NCBI GenBank assembly: GCA_001051155.2
Contig: JYIP02000008.1
Location: 992,001-1,056,000, forward strand
Origin: Chrysoporthe austroafricana
Taxonomy: Eukaryota > Ascomycota > Sordariomycetes > Diaporthales > Cryphonectriaceae
Direction of reading: 5' to 3'
Length of the DNA stretch: 64,000 bases
Both the position numbers and the translations under genes were made by a program. The notes below the pieces were generated by a model. It was not told where the DNA came from and did not search any database. It was given only the letters and a program-made list of their open reading frames with translations. Below are positions 22,157 to 33,349 of this stretch, piece after piece (the stretch's first letter is position 1; each line of letters begins with the position of its first letter).

Positions 22157-22190
22157 TGCCGCAATTGAATTGCGCGACATGTCGGCCTAG

Positions 22191-23165
22191 GTTGTTAGGC
22201 TCCCCTTGGGCAAGGCAAGCAGTCATGAGAGCTGTGTCTCTACAGACAAAATGCTGCCTTAAAACAAAGTTAGCGATTCAGTTGGACCGTTGTTCCGGCC
22301 ACACGATTTGACCACGGCTACATGAATGGACCGGAACCTTTGTGTACGGCCTTTCAAAGTAGACCATTTATATTGGCTTAGTTCAGAAATACACTTTGTT
22401 CCGCCTACATGTGTCCCTAATACTTATCGTGACCGTGCTGCTAACTTTTGCCCACTGGACATCGATTCGCCTCCTACTATGTTTCTATCGAGGCTGCAAA
22501 ACTCGTAATGCGTGCATGCCGAAATCATATCAGTCCGCCCGTGCTAACATCGCCGGGCGAAATTGATGAGTCGTTCGGTTCAGCCGTCTGGTCAACCACA
22601 CGGGTATTGGAGATGTTGAGAGACGCGGTAGAGCACTTCAAATAGGTACCTCACTACTGAAGCAGGCACTTAAGCTGCCAGGCAGCCATTTTGGGTCGAG
22701 TAGCATTGAGGCTGTCGCTGTAGAGTGCTCTTTTAGTCTACAACCTGTCCATGCATCTCATGCTTTAATTGCAGTGCATGTGGCTCACATCCATAATGGA
22801 TCCGTCGGTGCTCGCCTTCCAGCAGCTTTCTTCTCCATCGAGCGATCACTCGCGAAGAACATCCTGGAACCCGGATTTTGACCAGGAATCTATGACAGAC
22901 GAAAGGCGATAATTTGACCTGACCATTTTACACAACATGAATAATGTCCCGTCCCTTCCCACCAAGCTAACATGCGTATCCCATCGACGAACAGGCGGTG
23001 TTGAAACCCACCGCACTTCTGTGCGCAAATTGTTTTCCCCATAATAGAATGGATGCCAGTAGTACAGCAAGGAAATCAGGTCTGATGGGAAGAACCTGTG
23101 ACGGAAACTCTATTCAGCGGCCTTCAATTCCTGCTTTAGTTATTCTATCGTTTAGAGGCCGCAAC
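22191..23165. other. intergenic, no supported gene
   Basis: About 1 kb without a convincing gene. Short plus frames at 22326-22645 have no domain or splice support. Confidence 0.4.
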
Positions 23166-23777
23166 CTACTTAGTCTTCCGGTTAGATCCCCGCCCAGCTT
23201 GCCTGATCCCAAGGAGATCGCAATATTTACGGTCGATTTCCTTCTTCCGTTTTGTATAGTGCTGTCGTAGGGAGTTCCACCTTAGCGGATATATTCCTTC
23301 CTTGACATGGAACTCCCAGTACTGCCGTAAAAAAGTTGTCGCTGCATGTGCTTTGATGAACCACTTGTCTGGTATATACCATGGCAGGGCTTGCAAGCCC
23401 CTGTTCTGTCCGTCAGAATCTCGTCTATGTCTGAAGTAGAGCAGTTCTTGCATCAATCGAGCGAGGACTTCCAGGGCCCAGTCCTCGCGGAGACGGTCCA
23501 ATTCTCCGTGGTATCGATCGATAGCTGCCTTCCACTCCGGATGGACGGAGTCGTTACTGGGATCCGCCGCATCTTCTGCGGAGAAAACAGAAACTGCAGA
23601 CTGTGGGTGCCGCGAGTTGACAAAAGCGTTCACTTCGTGCGCGTAGTTTGCGCGATCACGCCACAAGGCCATCTTGACCGACGGAAAACAGCGGCGGGTG
23701 GCTGCTTCAAAGGGGTCGAGCCAATATATTACTGAATGCCAGGATGTGTGACCGTTGACGAAGCCGCGGAAGTTCAA
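23166..23777 (-). CDS. hypothetical protein, probable 3' exon (about 203 codons open)
   Basis: An uninterrupted minus-strand frame with balanced, charged protein-like composition. It includes WLDPFEAATRRCFPSVKMA, a long helical segment (IDRYHGELDRLREDWALEVL) and a basic C-terminus (GSNRKTK). It has no ATG at its head. A stop lies about 20 nt upstream, and a TTAAG acceptor-like site sits just before the open part, so this may be the last exon of a gene whose start is upstream on the minus strand (toward 24 kb). Domain unknown to me. Confidence 0.35.
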   Translation of the reverse strand: MNFRGFVNGHTSWHSVIYWLDPFEAATRRCFPSVKMALWRDRANYAHEVNAFVNSRHPQSAVSVFSAEDAADPSNDSVHPEWKAAIDRYHGELDRLREDWALEVLARLMQELLYFRHRRDSDGQNRGLQALPWYIPDKWFIKAHAATTFLRQYWEFHVKEGIYPLRWNSLRQHYTKRKKEIDRKYCDLLGIRQAGRGSNRKTK

Positions 23778-24800
23778 ACCGAAGCCCAGGCCTTAAGCCT
23801 CCGTAAGGTCCAGTTTCCAATGCCGTTTGAAGAAATGTCAGAAAGGCACAAGCTTCACACTAAAGTTGGCTCTTCCCGTCTTTTATTATGGGCTTCACGT
23901 GCCAAAGTCTAGCGTTAGCCGGGTTTGTACCCCGCTTGAATGTGAAGGAAAGAAGCTAATGTTCCAAACTCGAATGGGAATAGAGAAATAGACGATCATA
24001 AGAATTCGAATGCTTGGTTGTTCTAAGTTTCCGTACTGGGCTCGCGGGGATAATTTTGGCCTAATAAGGGTGGTTTCGGGCAGACCCTTCCTTGCCACCC
24101 ACGAACGCTACGGGGTCGCAGCTATAAACTTCACTGATGTAAGCGAAAGAGAAGACAGCTCCAAGTTGCAATCATTTCGCTAAAAATTCTAGTGGTGCCT
24201 TGGCATCCAATACTCGCTGCTCAACAGCGAGGTCTAAAGCCGAGCTCGATACCCACGAGGTCTAGTCAACTTCAACTTGTGAGCTGGAGTGAACTGTCCG
24301 AGTCCGGAGTAGCCACCATCGGTGGTCTTCGTGTTATTCTTGTTATTTTTTGTATTAAACTGCTGACGTGGATTTCAGTGTATGAATATAACTGGCTAGT
24401 GGTGGTGGTTTTTTAGCAGTCCCCATCCGCAGTTGACAAACTAGCGAATATAGTTACCGGTATACGTATTTAGATAGATGTTCTCATGACCCATTGACAA
24501 TCTTGGGCATGGTGTTAGCCTGGCATGGGGCCGGTCTAATCCCGTTGGCGTCTCTCTTGTGAGGATCTGAGTGCTCCTCTATATAAGCCGCGCAGCTCAG
24601 CTCATTCTACAATCTCACAAACGTTCGAGTCATGAAGTACTAGGTACGTTAAAAGTCAATTCAATGTTACAAAAAAAAAAAGAAAAAAAACCCCCCCAAA
24701 CAATGAGGTCTGGCTGGTATGCTGCGAATTGTTAGCCCTTAAGTACCCTTTATTACTAAAGGCGATGTCATCCTCATCTTCATATCATCGGATAGACGCT
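23778..24800. other. AT-rich intergenic stretch
   Basis: No supported gene. An A-rich run followed by seven C lies near 24670-24697. It contains the presumed 3' flank of the micro-exon gene to its right. Confidence 0.4.
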
Positions 24801-26049
24801 GACTTACAGGGCAAAAAGAAAAAAAAAACTATTCTTTCTCCTTCTCGGCGGCTTTTCTTTTCTGCAGGCCTTATTAGTTATACGATTCCAAGTATGCAAT
24901 TTTGATTTGATAGCTCACCATTTCCTCGAATTCTTCCTGAATCGAGGCAACATCGCATCAGTAATTACATTCTAGTACATGGTTTGATAATGAGCAGGAC
25001 TGGTCTCACTCTGACTGTTTTCGTCCTGCCCTGTCAGAGTGGTGTTAGTTGCGAATCGCAGATGGAAGGGTAGTATCACATATAAATATATAACTTACAC
25101 GCTCATCCTTTTCCTCTTCGTGCTTCTGCTACAAAATACGCAGTTAGCATCGTAGGCGGGCAATAAATTAAGGGCTACTTACAATACTGATTTTCTCTTC
25201 TTCCTGTTTTATGAGATTATACGGGGTTAACTGTTTATTTCTTCCCTAGATCCTGTAATTCCTGCGTATATAGAGGAGATAGAACTTACGATTGCCTTTT
25301 GAAGGAGTGACTGCAGGGCGAATAACAGCTGTTAGTAGCTGATAGCAGACGTTAAAGCATCAGATTGGTCAGAAATAGCTGACCTCCTTCTTTTTTCCAA
25401 GCTTCTCTAGTTCGGCTTTCATGCTCTATCAATGGTAAATCATTAGTAGTAGACCTCTGATATGGAGCCGATATTGTGTTCCATAGCGAAACATAATAGT
25501 GATGTACTTACGGTAATTTGAATTTTGATGCCCTACGAAGAAGGTGAATAGATATTAGCGACTTTTATACATATTTGGAACGGAACAGCCTATCGTTTGG
25601 GCCCGAATGTGACTGTAACTCATGTCGACAAGATTCTACAAGGTTTCGTGTTAGTTATTTCAGCAGTGAGAAATGCTCTTGCACATTCATAGGGAATACA
25701 TGCGTCACTTTTGTTCTTATGGTACTAAGAGCATCAATTAGTATGTACTAGTTGCAAGAATCTGGCACTACGGTAATCTTACGCCAGCGCTACCCTGTAA
25801 ATCGTAACTGGTTAATTGCTTTCACGAACCTCGGATTGGAACACTTACGACAACAACAGGTTTCTGGGCCTCATATTTTCCGAGGTCAGCGAGATACTCT
25901 AGACAACTGAATACGGGGGATGAGTTCGAAGGGGTAAACAGGTCGAGGTGTCCGCTCTTTTTTTGTGAAATACTCACACCTCCTTCAGCCGGCGGACGGC
26001 ACCAGCACCGACTGGGCTGGTGGCCCATCTTACCACAATGTGGGCATCT
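24801..26049 (-). CDS. putative multi-micro-exon gene: CCHC zinc knuckle plus charged helical segments (partial, 5' exon(s) unknown)
   Basis: Candidate exons on the minus strand, all phase 0: 26049-25978 (72 nt), 25896-25849 (48), 25794-25783 (12), 25532-25512 (21), 25425-25384 (42), 25310-25290 (21), 25203-25183 (21), 25128-25099 (30), 25030-25010 (21), 24936-24919 (18) and a last one from 24869. Each begins after AG and ends before GTAAGT, GTGAGT or a close variant. The implied introns are 49-86 nt apart from one of 250 nt. The first exon encodes CPHCGKMGHQPSRC, a perfect CX2CX4HX4C zinc knuckle. Later ones read KAELEKLGKKKE, SLLQKAI, EEEKISI, QKHEEEKDER and EEFEEM, a charged, probably helical chain. 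Six exact GTAAGT/GTGAGT sites occur in 1.25 kb, against about 0.3 expected per hexamer in random sequence. Nucleic-acid binding is a guess from the knuckle. Confidence 0.45.
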
Positions 26050-27675
26050 CTATTCACACATTCGCATTAGCAACCAGGCTTTCTCAGAGATTTGGGACCT
26101 GTCACCTACGGGAATAGACGAGGCAGGGGAAGGGGAAATGGAGGAGGCAGGGGAAGAGGAGGAGGAGGAGGAGGAGGAGGAGGAGGAGGTGGTGGTGGTG
26201 GAGGAGGCGGCGGCGGTGGATCAGTAACCGACGGCCCCTTCGTAAAATTGCTCGGTCTGAGGGAGTTGACGGCGAGCCAAAGGTGAAGGTGGCAAGAGGT
26301 AGCAGAAGGGCCTACCATGGCCTTGGACTTGGTAACTTTGGCAGATCATTTGCCGGTCTTGTGGACGGAAAGAGCAGCGGTGACTACATTGTCTAGAGCG
26401 AAGTTAGCAGAATGGTGGGAAAGCGTAAGAAAACGTAGCGTACAGGGCGGCACAACTTCTGATAATCACTGCGAATGCACCAGAAACATCCTTTACAGGA
26501 GAATCCTTTACAGGAGAAAAGTTAGCGGAAACATTGTCAAGGAAAGGTCCTGGAAATAGCCGCACGAACCTTCTAGATGGACGGCTCGGCGAAAAGATGC
26601 TTAAAATAGCAGATTGCGCGAGACTGGCAGATATAATAGACATATGTCGTGGCGACGTAGCAGCAGTTCTAGAGAAACTCGAAGAAGGTTTGTACAGGGG
26701 GAAAGAAATATCTAGAGGTCACGAGCATGCGAGAAGTTATATAGAAAAGGCAAGGGCGCACGGGCCACCGGAGAGGTCCCCCTGCCACTTTCCTGTTATG
26801 GCAGAAGGCTGTGGCAGAAAAGATGGGCGACTTCAGAACAGGCAAAGAGATGAGAGATGGCGAATAGATGGCAGAGTAAGTGGAGAGACCTATCAGCGAG
26901 TTTGAGGTTGCGATAGCCCATTTCCAAAAAGGCATAGTGTACACGCAGAGGCGTGGACTCACGAAAGAAAAGGCAGAGGCAAGGCCCCGAGATCAAGCAG
27001 TGTAAAGGTTTTTGTCTATCTTCATGCAAGGTCTTACTCTTACTCATGGGTATTAGCAGAGGGACCACATGCCAGATAGCTAGCAGATAGTTTTGACAGA
27101 GTCATAAGAATTTATTTATTATTATCATTAGCATTATTCTTTCTGATGTTATTTCTCTACAAGAACGCACGTATCAGTATTAATTATCCCCAGGTGGGTG
27201 TTTACGGCAGAACCTTGTGGTTTTTTGCCACGCAATCTTGATGAAAACGGGAAGGAACCGAGATGACACTTGCTACGGGGCCTAAGTCATTGAAGCACAA
27301 TGGGCACCAGAAAGTCAATTGTGAAATTTCAACCAAGTTTTCAAAGACATTCAGTATTAATAATTATTGAAATGCAATTCATATCTGGCAATTACTCAGG
27401 TAAGCATCACGTTCAATGTTGCCCAGATGATTAAAAGAAAAGATAGGCTTAGATTTGGCTGCTGGGGGCAGTGTTTTGTGGTCAGCCAATATTGCGAGGA
27501 GTCACAGGTCGTCCTTGCCCAGTCTGATGTCACCGAAATTCGGCGCCCAGGTCAAGACCGGGCAAGCCTACTGACCACCTTAGGAGAATAATTCCCCAAC
27601 ACTGACCCCTTACTCAAGGAGACTGCTTAGGCGCCGCATGCCGATCTGACCTCCTGCGAGATCTGAGTGACGCGC
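26050..27675. other. low-complexity and purine-skewed stretch, no supported gene
   Basis: Strongly purine-rich on the plus strand from about 26100 to 27050. Plus frames 26317-26559 and 26534-26905 are open but have skewed composition and no domain. A near-perfect 16-nt direct repeat (atcctttacaggagaa) lies around 26490-26520. The left edge may hold an upstream Pro- or Ser/Thr-rich exon of the zinc-knuckle gene. Confidence 0.35.
26149..26220 (+). repeat. (GGA)n/(GGT)n/(GGC)n trinucleotide repeat
   Basis: A run of GAG/GGA units passes into GGT and then GGC/GGT units. It would encode poly-Gly on plus or poly-Pro on minus, but no gene model here is secure. Confidence 0.85.
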
Positions 27676-29131
27676 TTATAATTCGAAGTCCAGCACAACT
27701 ACATCTAGCTTGCCACGCTGATCGCCTGTGTCCTTTCTGACCAACATCGACAGCACGTTTGCTGCGTCCAGCCTAGGGCTGTCGATGAGTGGCTCGCCTG
27801 TGAGGCCAGTCCCGGCCCACACATCTTCGAAATTTCCATACGAGCCCTCCTTCCTCGCTCGCAGGATCCTCATGGTCGGAGCCGCCGTCTCCGGCAGAAT
27901 CACAAGCAGGTCGTTGTCTTTCGTAATGGCTAACCTGCCTCGCCTGGGTCCATCAATAGGTCGGATGGCTCCTGAGGTCCATTTGCCTTTGCGAGGGCAA
28001 TATCAGCTACGTGCTGAACATAAAGCAACCTGGGGCCAGGGAAATTCGTACCTTCAGGGGAACGGTAATAGTGTTTCCACATGTGCCTGCCATCCAATGT
28101 GTCCCTGTTCAGGACATGCACACCACCGTCATGATCAACTACCTGCGACTCCTGGTTCATCAGCCCGTTCCCCTTGGGAATCTCAAACGCCACGATGCCC
28201 TCTGCGTCGTTCTTGATGGTCTGCCCCTGCCCCAGGTCCGCGATGACGGTCCCGTCCCCGTTGCGCCAAGTGAGCCCCAGGTCCTCGGAGTAGGCATAGC
28301 AGATGTTGTGATTGTTCTCTGCCCCGTTCGGCCCAGCCTGCTGCTTGTGCTTCGTGTCCGCCGGGTCGTCCCAGCCCTCATACCAGACGAACCCTCGGTA
28401 TACCCATGTGACGTGCAGCTTGCCATCGCGGAAGTCCCAGCCGTGCACGTAGGGGTTGCTTTCGACGCCGGTGAGGGGCGTGCCGACGAATTCCCAGAAG
28501 CCTGTCCCCGAGCGGTACAGATAGAGGTGGTCCGAGCCGAGCCCGGCCTTGCCGTCGCGCAGGGACATGAATAGCACTTCTGGACCAAGGTTGCCGAGGC
28601 GCGGATATGTCACGTAGCTGAAGTGCCTGTGGCTACTGGGGATGCCCGGGAGGTAGTCCAGCGTTGGGGTGAAAAGAGACGGATTCCATTGGTAGGCCGT
28701 GGGATCTTGTGCCAGTCCCCGGACCGAGTGTCGATAACGGAGGCTTTGCATTGCGGTAAGCGTGGGAGGAATACCAGGCATGAAAATAAGCTCAAGAAGT
28801 TTACTTACACATCACAATGATGATCATATGAGAGATGGATAGTTCCATCCCCAGGACAAATACCTATCTGCACTGTGTTGTGGCCGTCGTCCGTCGTTTG
28901 TGGGTAATCCTCGAACACGATCGTTTCCCACGGTCCATCGGGTAGCCTTCTCCTGGAAAGGTGGACGAAAAGAGGCTCAGCAGACTCTGGACTTAGACTA
29001 CTGTAGAACACAGCATACTGCCATCTATTGAAGGAGGTGAGGGCGTCCTGCTGAAAGGCGTAGCCATTTATGGCATGCTTCCGGTGCGCCGGATCCGGAC
29101 CGAGGACTGTAACCGTGGGCTCGTTTAGCAT
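27676..29131 (-). pseudogene. BNR_4 (sialidase-like beta-propeller) family protein with a 1-nt frame break
   Basis: Exon 1 (29131-28809) starts with an ATG and ends in the family signature HNTVQIGICPGDGTIHLSYD, followed by HHC. Exon 2 starts at 28743, the splice making CDVLRYRHSVRGLA. Propeller-type text continues (VLFMSLRDGKAGLGSDHLYL, YVHGWDFRDGKLHVTWVYRG, NICYAYSEDLGLTWRNGDG). Near 27988-27990 the frame fails: one A missing from a short A-run would restore GKWTSGAIRPIDG and the following RRGRLAITKDNDLLVILPE, which continue in another frame to the stop at 27676. The tail GEPLIDSPRLDAANVLSML is clean. Family members are BNR-repeat proteins tied to carbohydrate binding or cleavage; no secretion signal is seen at this start. 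Confidence 0.78.
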
Positions 29132-30289
29132 GTTTTCTATGCGCTCGTATCTTCAATGCTGGTAGCTGGCAAAATCAGATCTAGGCTAGAAGGTCCTAAT
29201 GAGAGGTGGTGTGGCGTTCGGGAGCCCGACATTTCACGTGGTCTTCCGGTATTTGGTGACTGCGGGGAAGAGAGCCTCATCGTTTAGCTAGAGTTTTATT
29301 TTTAAAGAGCTTCGGCCGCGGAGGACCGAGAGGGAGGACGCTCTCCTCATTCGCGGATAAATTCAATATTCAGTGTTGTTGTCTCTCTTCGGGTCCAGTT
29401 GTCCATCCTGCAGAAGGTGTTGCCTTGTCTTGATCGAACCTCTTCAGCGTCATTATCAGCGGAACAGCTTAGAGGCATACACGAACCAACCTTCTAGGGC
29501 AAAGCCGTGATTGTCGCAGTACGAGGCCATCAACGAGTGAGAATACTCGGTCCGCAGCGGCCCGAAGAACTTGTCGACAGTATGGAGTAGACAGCGAGTG
29601 GGTCTTCCCCGCAAGACATCGGCATGTTAAGTTTCCCTAGGGCCGTAGTCCGCTGTGTGCTCTAAGTTTCAATATTTAGGAAGCCTCATGGCCCTGCAAA
29701 TCCACCAACAGCGCCTGGAGTCATGGCTAAGCTTGGCGTCAAGTAGACATATTTGATCGCCCAGTCCGACCATCCGACCCAGTTCTTGCTGCACCAAGAC
29801 ACCCGGGGGGGGGGGGGAATATTTATCTCCCAAAGAAGTCAGCGGCAGCTATGTACATCTACACCCTGCAAAATGTACAACCGGACCCATCACCACCCAA
29901 CATGCGAACGATGGAACATTCAGAACGCTCGACACCCATGCGGTGGTGGACTCGCCGCGCCGGGATAAGCAAAAAACCAAGGCCCCCCCCGGAAGTTCAT
30001 CCGGTGCGAAGGCGCCTGTAAGTGTTGTTAGGCTTACGACCTGCCTTCGAAGTGTATGATTTCTTCTCTTGCTCGATATGCTGTACTCTTACTACCCTCT
30101 CTTAGTTCGGCATTGTTTTCTTCTTGTGTTATCCTGACTTATGCTGTGGCCATATCACCAGTCCTCGATATTTGGCGAAGCCCCACAGGCCTGGAAAATG
30201 AGGTTGCTTCTTCCTACCTCTTGATAAGCTACGTAAGTCAGACCCAGCCGTCAAAATGACAACCACCACCAGGATCCTGCAAAGGATCC
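29132..30289. other. intergenic, no gene seen
   Basis: About 1.15 kb. Contains a 13-G homopolymer near 29805-29817. No coding frame with recognisable content. Confidence 0.5.
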
Positions 30290-30903
30290 GTCCATGGTGA
30301 AGCCAGTAAGCCATTACAAGCCCTCGCGTGCAGCGCCTGCTTCGGTGCCATGTCCTTCGGGTGGGGTTCCTCGGTGATCGGAGGCGTTGATCGAACTTCC
30401 GCCTTCCATCGACAACTACTTCGGCCCGCACAGCTCCCTCGCGGAGCAAAACCTCTCGACCAACATCGTCTGCACCATATAGGCGGGCTGCTTCGTCGGC
30501 ACTCTCGCCGCCTCGCCGGTCACGGACCGCTGGGACCGCAAGTGGTCACTGGTCGCCAACTCTCTCCTCATTCTCGTCGGCGCCATCCTCTAGGCCAGGG
30601 CGTCGGGGAAGCTAGCAACCGTGTACGCTGATCGCTTCGTTGGCGAGGGTGGGGGGAGGGCGGTGCCGCGAGCGCGACCAACCCTCTGTATGTCAGCGAG
30701 AATATGCCCCGGGCGATCTGCTGTCTGTTGACGGGGAAATACCAGCTCGTCATCGTCACGGGCGGGAGATCGTCTTCTGGATCAACTATTCCGTGTCTAT
30801 CCATTTTCAGGGCACGTCCATGTAACTTCCCGCTGGCGATCCAGGCTTTGCCCGTGCTCCTGCTGTGCGGGTGCATGGCGCTGGGCAACAAGTCATCATG
30901 GTA
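30290..30903 (+). pseudogene. MFS sugar transporter relic (N-terminal third)
   Basis: Fragments in several frames line up with the first half of a fungal sugar porter: ALACSACFGAMSFGW..SSVIGG (TM1), IDNYFGPHSSLAEQNLSTNIV, AGCFVGTLAASPVTDRWDRK (TM2 and loop 2-3), NPLYVSENMPRAI, LLTGKYQLVIVTGG, FWINYS and LAIQALPVLLL. In-frame TAG codons lie at 30480-30482 and 30591-30593, where related proteins have Gln. A TAA follows the STSM-like text near 30822, and at least three frame changes occur. Nothing follows the ninth motif: the copy ends against the 3' end of DPH2. Confidence 0.75.
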
Positions 30904-30944
30904 GCTTGCGCAGCAAGATATACTTGTTGCCAGAAATCGTAGTC

Positions 30945-32564
30945 TCATCTCGTCTCAGCATCCTCGCCCACAATATACCCCCTGGCGATACCACCCCTCC
31001 CTTCCTCTATCGTAGCGGCCCTCTCATCGTCGAAATCGCTGCCGAGGCCTTGCCATGTCCTTTGCGAGCGCAGATACTGGGCCCCCGGGCTCAGGACGCC
31101 GTTGATCGTCGCTAGTTCCACCTTCGGGCGCAGGGCCAGCGCTTCCGACTGTCTGCCTGTGCTCCGGCTCGCATCCTGCTCGTCGGCCTGCGCAGCCCTG
31201 CGCATCGGTCGCGCGGTGTGGGCAAACTTGCCGGTCCGCAGGTCGAACACTGGCACGTCCGACTCGTCCTCGTCAACCTCGACGCCGCTGTCTCCGGTGG
31301 CAGCCTCGTCTGGCTTCTGCACGCGCTCTGCGCTCGGCTCTCCCTCATCGGCGGCCTTGACGCTTTCGATCCCGCCCCACCAGCTTAAACCCCAGATTCG
31401 CTCCTCGTCGGGCATGAGCGCGACTTCCAGCTCGAACGGCGTCAGAACAGGCTGGTAGAAGCCAGCGTCCTCCTCGACCAGACTGCTCTCCCAGCAGCCG
31501 ACGATGACCCACCCTTCGATCTCGGAGAAGTTTGCCAGCTTGGCCGGGTTCAATTTCCCCACGACGACAGTGTAGCTCTTCTTCCCGGCCGCAGCGACCT
31601 GCTTCCGGATGGCGTCAATGGACGGCAGATAGTTGGCGACTGACAAGGTATTGACTAAGATGCCTATTATGCCAGCAGACGTGAGGTTCAGGAGCTTAGC
31701 GTATCGGCGACCCAGGAGGGCTCGTGCCGTGCGCGCAGGAGAGTAGTAAGAGGTGGATTCAGAGTCCGCGGTTGGGAAGATGTGAAGGGAGGCGACCCGG
31801 GAGCAGAGAGCGAGCAGAAGCGCTGTCGGCGGTGACGAGATATGGAATACGCAATAGTCCTTCAGATCGATGCCCTCTGCCTCATCGGTAGCCATCTCCT
31901 GGTCTTCTGGGTTTATGATGGTTCTGTTCGGTATGCTCCCGAGCGGATTGCGCTGTATCCTCGTCGACAACAGCTCCTTGTATCCCCTCTCCCGAATGCG
32001 CCGGTATAGCTCGGCCACGTGGTCTTGATACGCGACGTCGGCCATCAGCACCACCTTGGTCCCCCTGTCCGGAAACTCGGCCTCGAATGATTGCACCGCC
32101 GCGTCGAGGTCAAGAGTGTGTTTGGTGAAGACATAGATGACCGGTAGTCTGGAGGTCGGAGACAGGCATGAGCGGCCATAGTGCACGACAACGTCGGCGT
32201 CGACGTGCTCGGCAGCAATCTCGTCGACGCAGCATGCGCTGTAGGAAGTGTCTGCCAGGATCCATATCCTCTCCTGCGCGGGCTGCGTGCCACCATCCTC
32301 CCGGCCACCGCCTGCCCTATGAAGCTCTTCTTGCAACAGCTCGACCACCCTGGGGGCGTCACCAAGCATGTGGTCCGGGAACTGCAGGGCGATCCTCTTC
32401 TTGCCTCCATCCCGACACTCCCTGGCGGTCCGTTCGACCTCGTAGATCTCTCGGAGCTCGTCGTCCGACCGCGCGTTGACCGAGGTCGTGTCTGGCTTTT
32501 GATATTCGAAGAGGTGGTCCTCCGGCGTCGAGAGCACGGGCGCGGCTGTGAGCTCCTGGGCCAT
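30945..32564 (-). CDS. DPH2: diphthamide biosynthesis protein 2 (539 aa)
   Basis: Single-exon gene; the ATG at 32564 ([16 protein letters not shown]) is chosen. DPH2 pairs with DPH1 in the 4Fe-4S radical-SAM complex that transfers a 3-amino-3-carboxypropyl group to a His of elongation factor 2, the first step of diphthamide synthesis in the cytosol. Landmarks are [15 protein letters not shown], the Cys region [34 protein letters not shown], the middle-domain [12 protein letters not shown] and the C-terminal [20 protein letters not shown]. The C-terminus is acidic then basic, with HTARPM and GLGSDFDDE. Frame intact over its whole length. The start of a GC-richer, conserved gene block lies here. 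Confidence 0.93.
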   Translation of the reverse strand: MAQELTAAPVLSTPEDHLFEYQKPDTTSVNARSDDELREIYEVERTARECRDGGKKRIALQFPDHMLGDAPRVVELLQEELHRAGGGREDGGTQPAQERIWILADTSYSACCVDEIAAEHVDADVVVHYGRSCLSPTSRLPVIYVFTKHTLDLDAAVQSFEAEFPDRGTKVVLMADVAYQDHVAELYRRIRERGYKELLSTRIQRNPLGSIPNRTIINPEDQEMATDEAEGIDLKDYCVFHISSPPTALLLALCSRVASLHIFPTADSESTSYYSPARTARALLGRRYAKLLNLTSAGIIGILVNTLSVANYLPSIDAIRKQVAAAGKKSYTVVVGKLNPAKLANFSEIEGWVIVGCWESSLVEEDAGFYQPVLTPFELEVALMPDEERIWGLSWWGGIESVKAADEGEPSAERVQKPDEAATGDSGVEVDEDESDVPVFDLRTGKFAHTARPMRRAAQADEQDASRSTGRQSEALALRPKVELATINGVLSPGAQYLRSQRTWQGLGSDFDDERAATIEEGRGGIARGYIVGEDAETR

Positions 32565-33349
32565 ATTGTCTGCGTGGGGGGAGGCGAGCAGTATCGATCG
32601 TGGAGGGGCTTTCTCGCGTCGCAAGTCGCGTACGGTCAGGGCGGAGGCTGCGGTTGGATTTCATGGCGGGGGCAGGGCAGGAAATTTTCAGCGGATCGAA
32701 TGGCAATTAGCGCTGCCATCATTGGTAGACAGGCAGTGCCAGGGTCGAGGGACCGCTGATCTGAGGGGTCCAGGCTGCTGCAGGCGTCCCCAAAGCTTAA
32801 CGTCAGCCCTATGACAACCACACGGCTGGGGGGTTATGCGTCTCAGCGAGCCCGCTCAACTATCCGTGTCATCATCGTGAAAGTCCCCAGAGATAACCAC
32901 AAATGCAAGGGCCGGCTTATCAGAGACTGGGACGCCCTACTGCAAGCTTATGGAATACCTGGCCCTTGTTGGAATCAGTGAGGCCTCAACCATGTTAAGA
33001 CCCCCTGCTCGCTGGGTATGTGCCGATTGGGCCAACGAATCGTGCTGTAGACTGGGCCTTGTTGACTCTGGAGGCTGTGGCTTGAGGCTATGACTTCTCA
33101 ACGACTTCTCTCGCCTTCGCTTCGCCCCACTGGTCCAGTTCTTTGTGTATGGTCGGTCACATGAAGCTCATCAGGTACTATTTTATGACCTGACCGTCTG
33201 TGCTGAACCTCTACCTCTCAAGTCCCGAACATAGCACCCACAGACAGTTCGAGGCCCTCGTCGCCTCCTTCTCACGTCTCCGTCTCAGGCAGCCTTACTT
33301 GTCAACAAATCCGGAAATCTCGCCGGTGCTCTCACATACAGGAGACAGC
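32565..33349. other. divergent promoter region between DPH2 and the next gene
   Basis: About 790 nt between divergent start codons. No supported gene; presumed to hold both promoters. Confidence 0.5.

Noticed and set aside
26534..26905. 123-codon plus frame in the purine-rich stretch
   Set aside because: Lys/Arg/Glu-rich text follows from the purine skew; no domain and no ATG-supported start.
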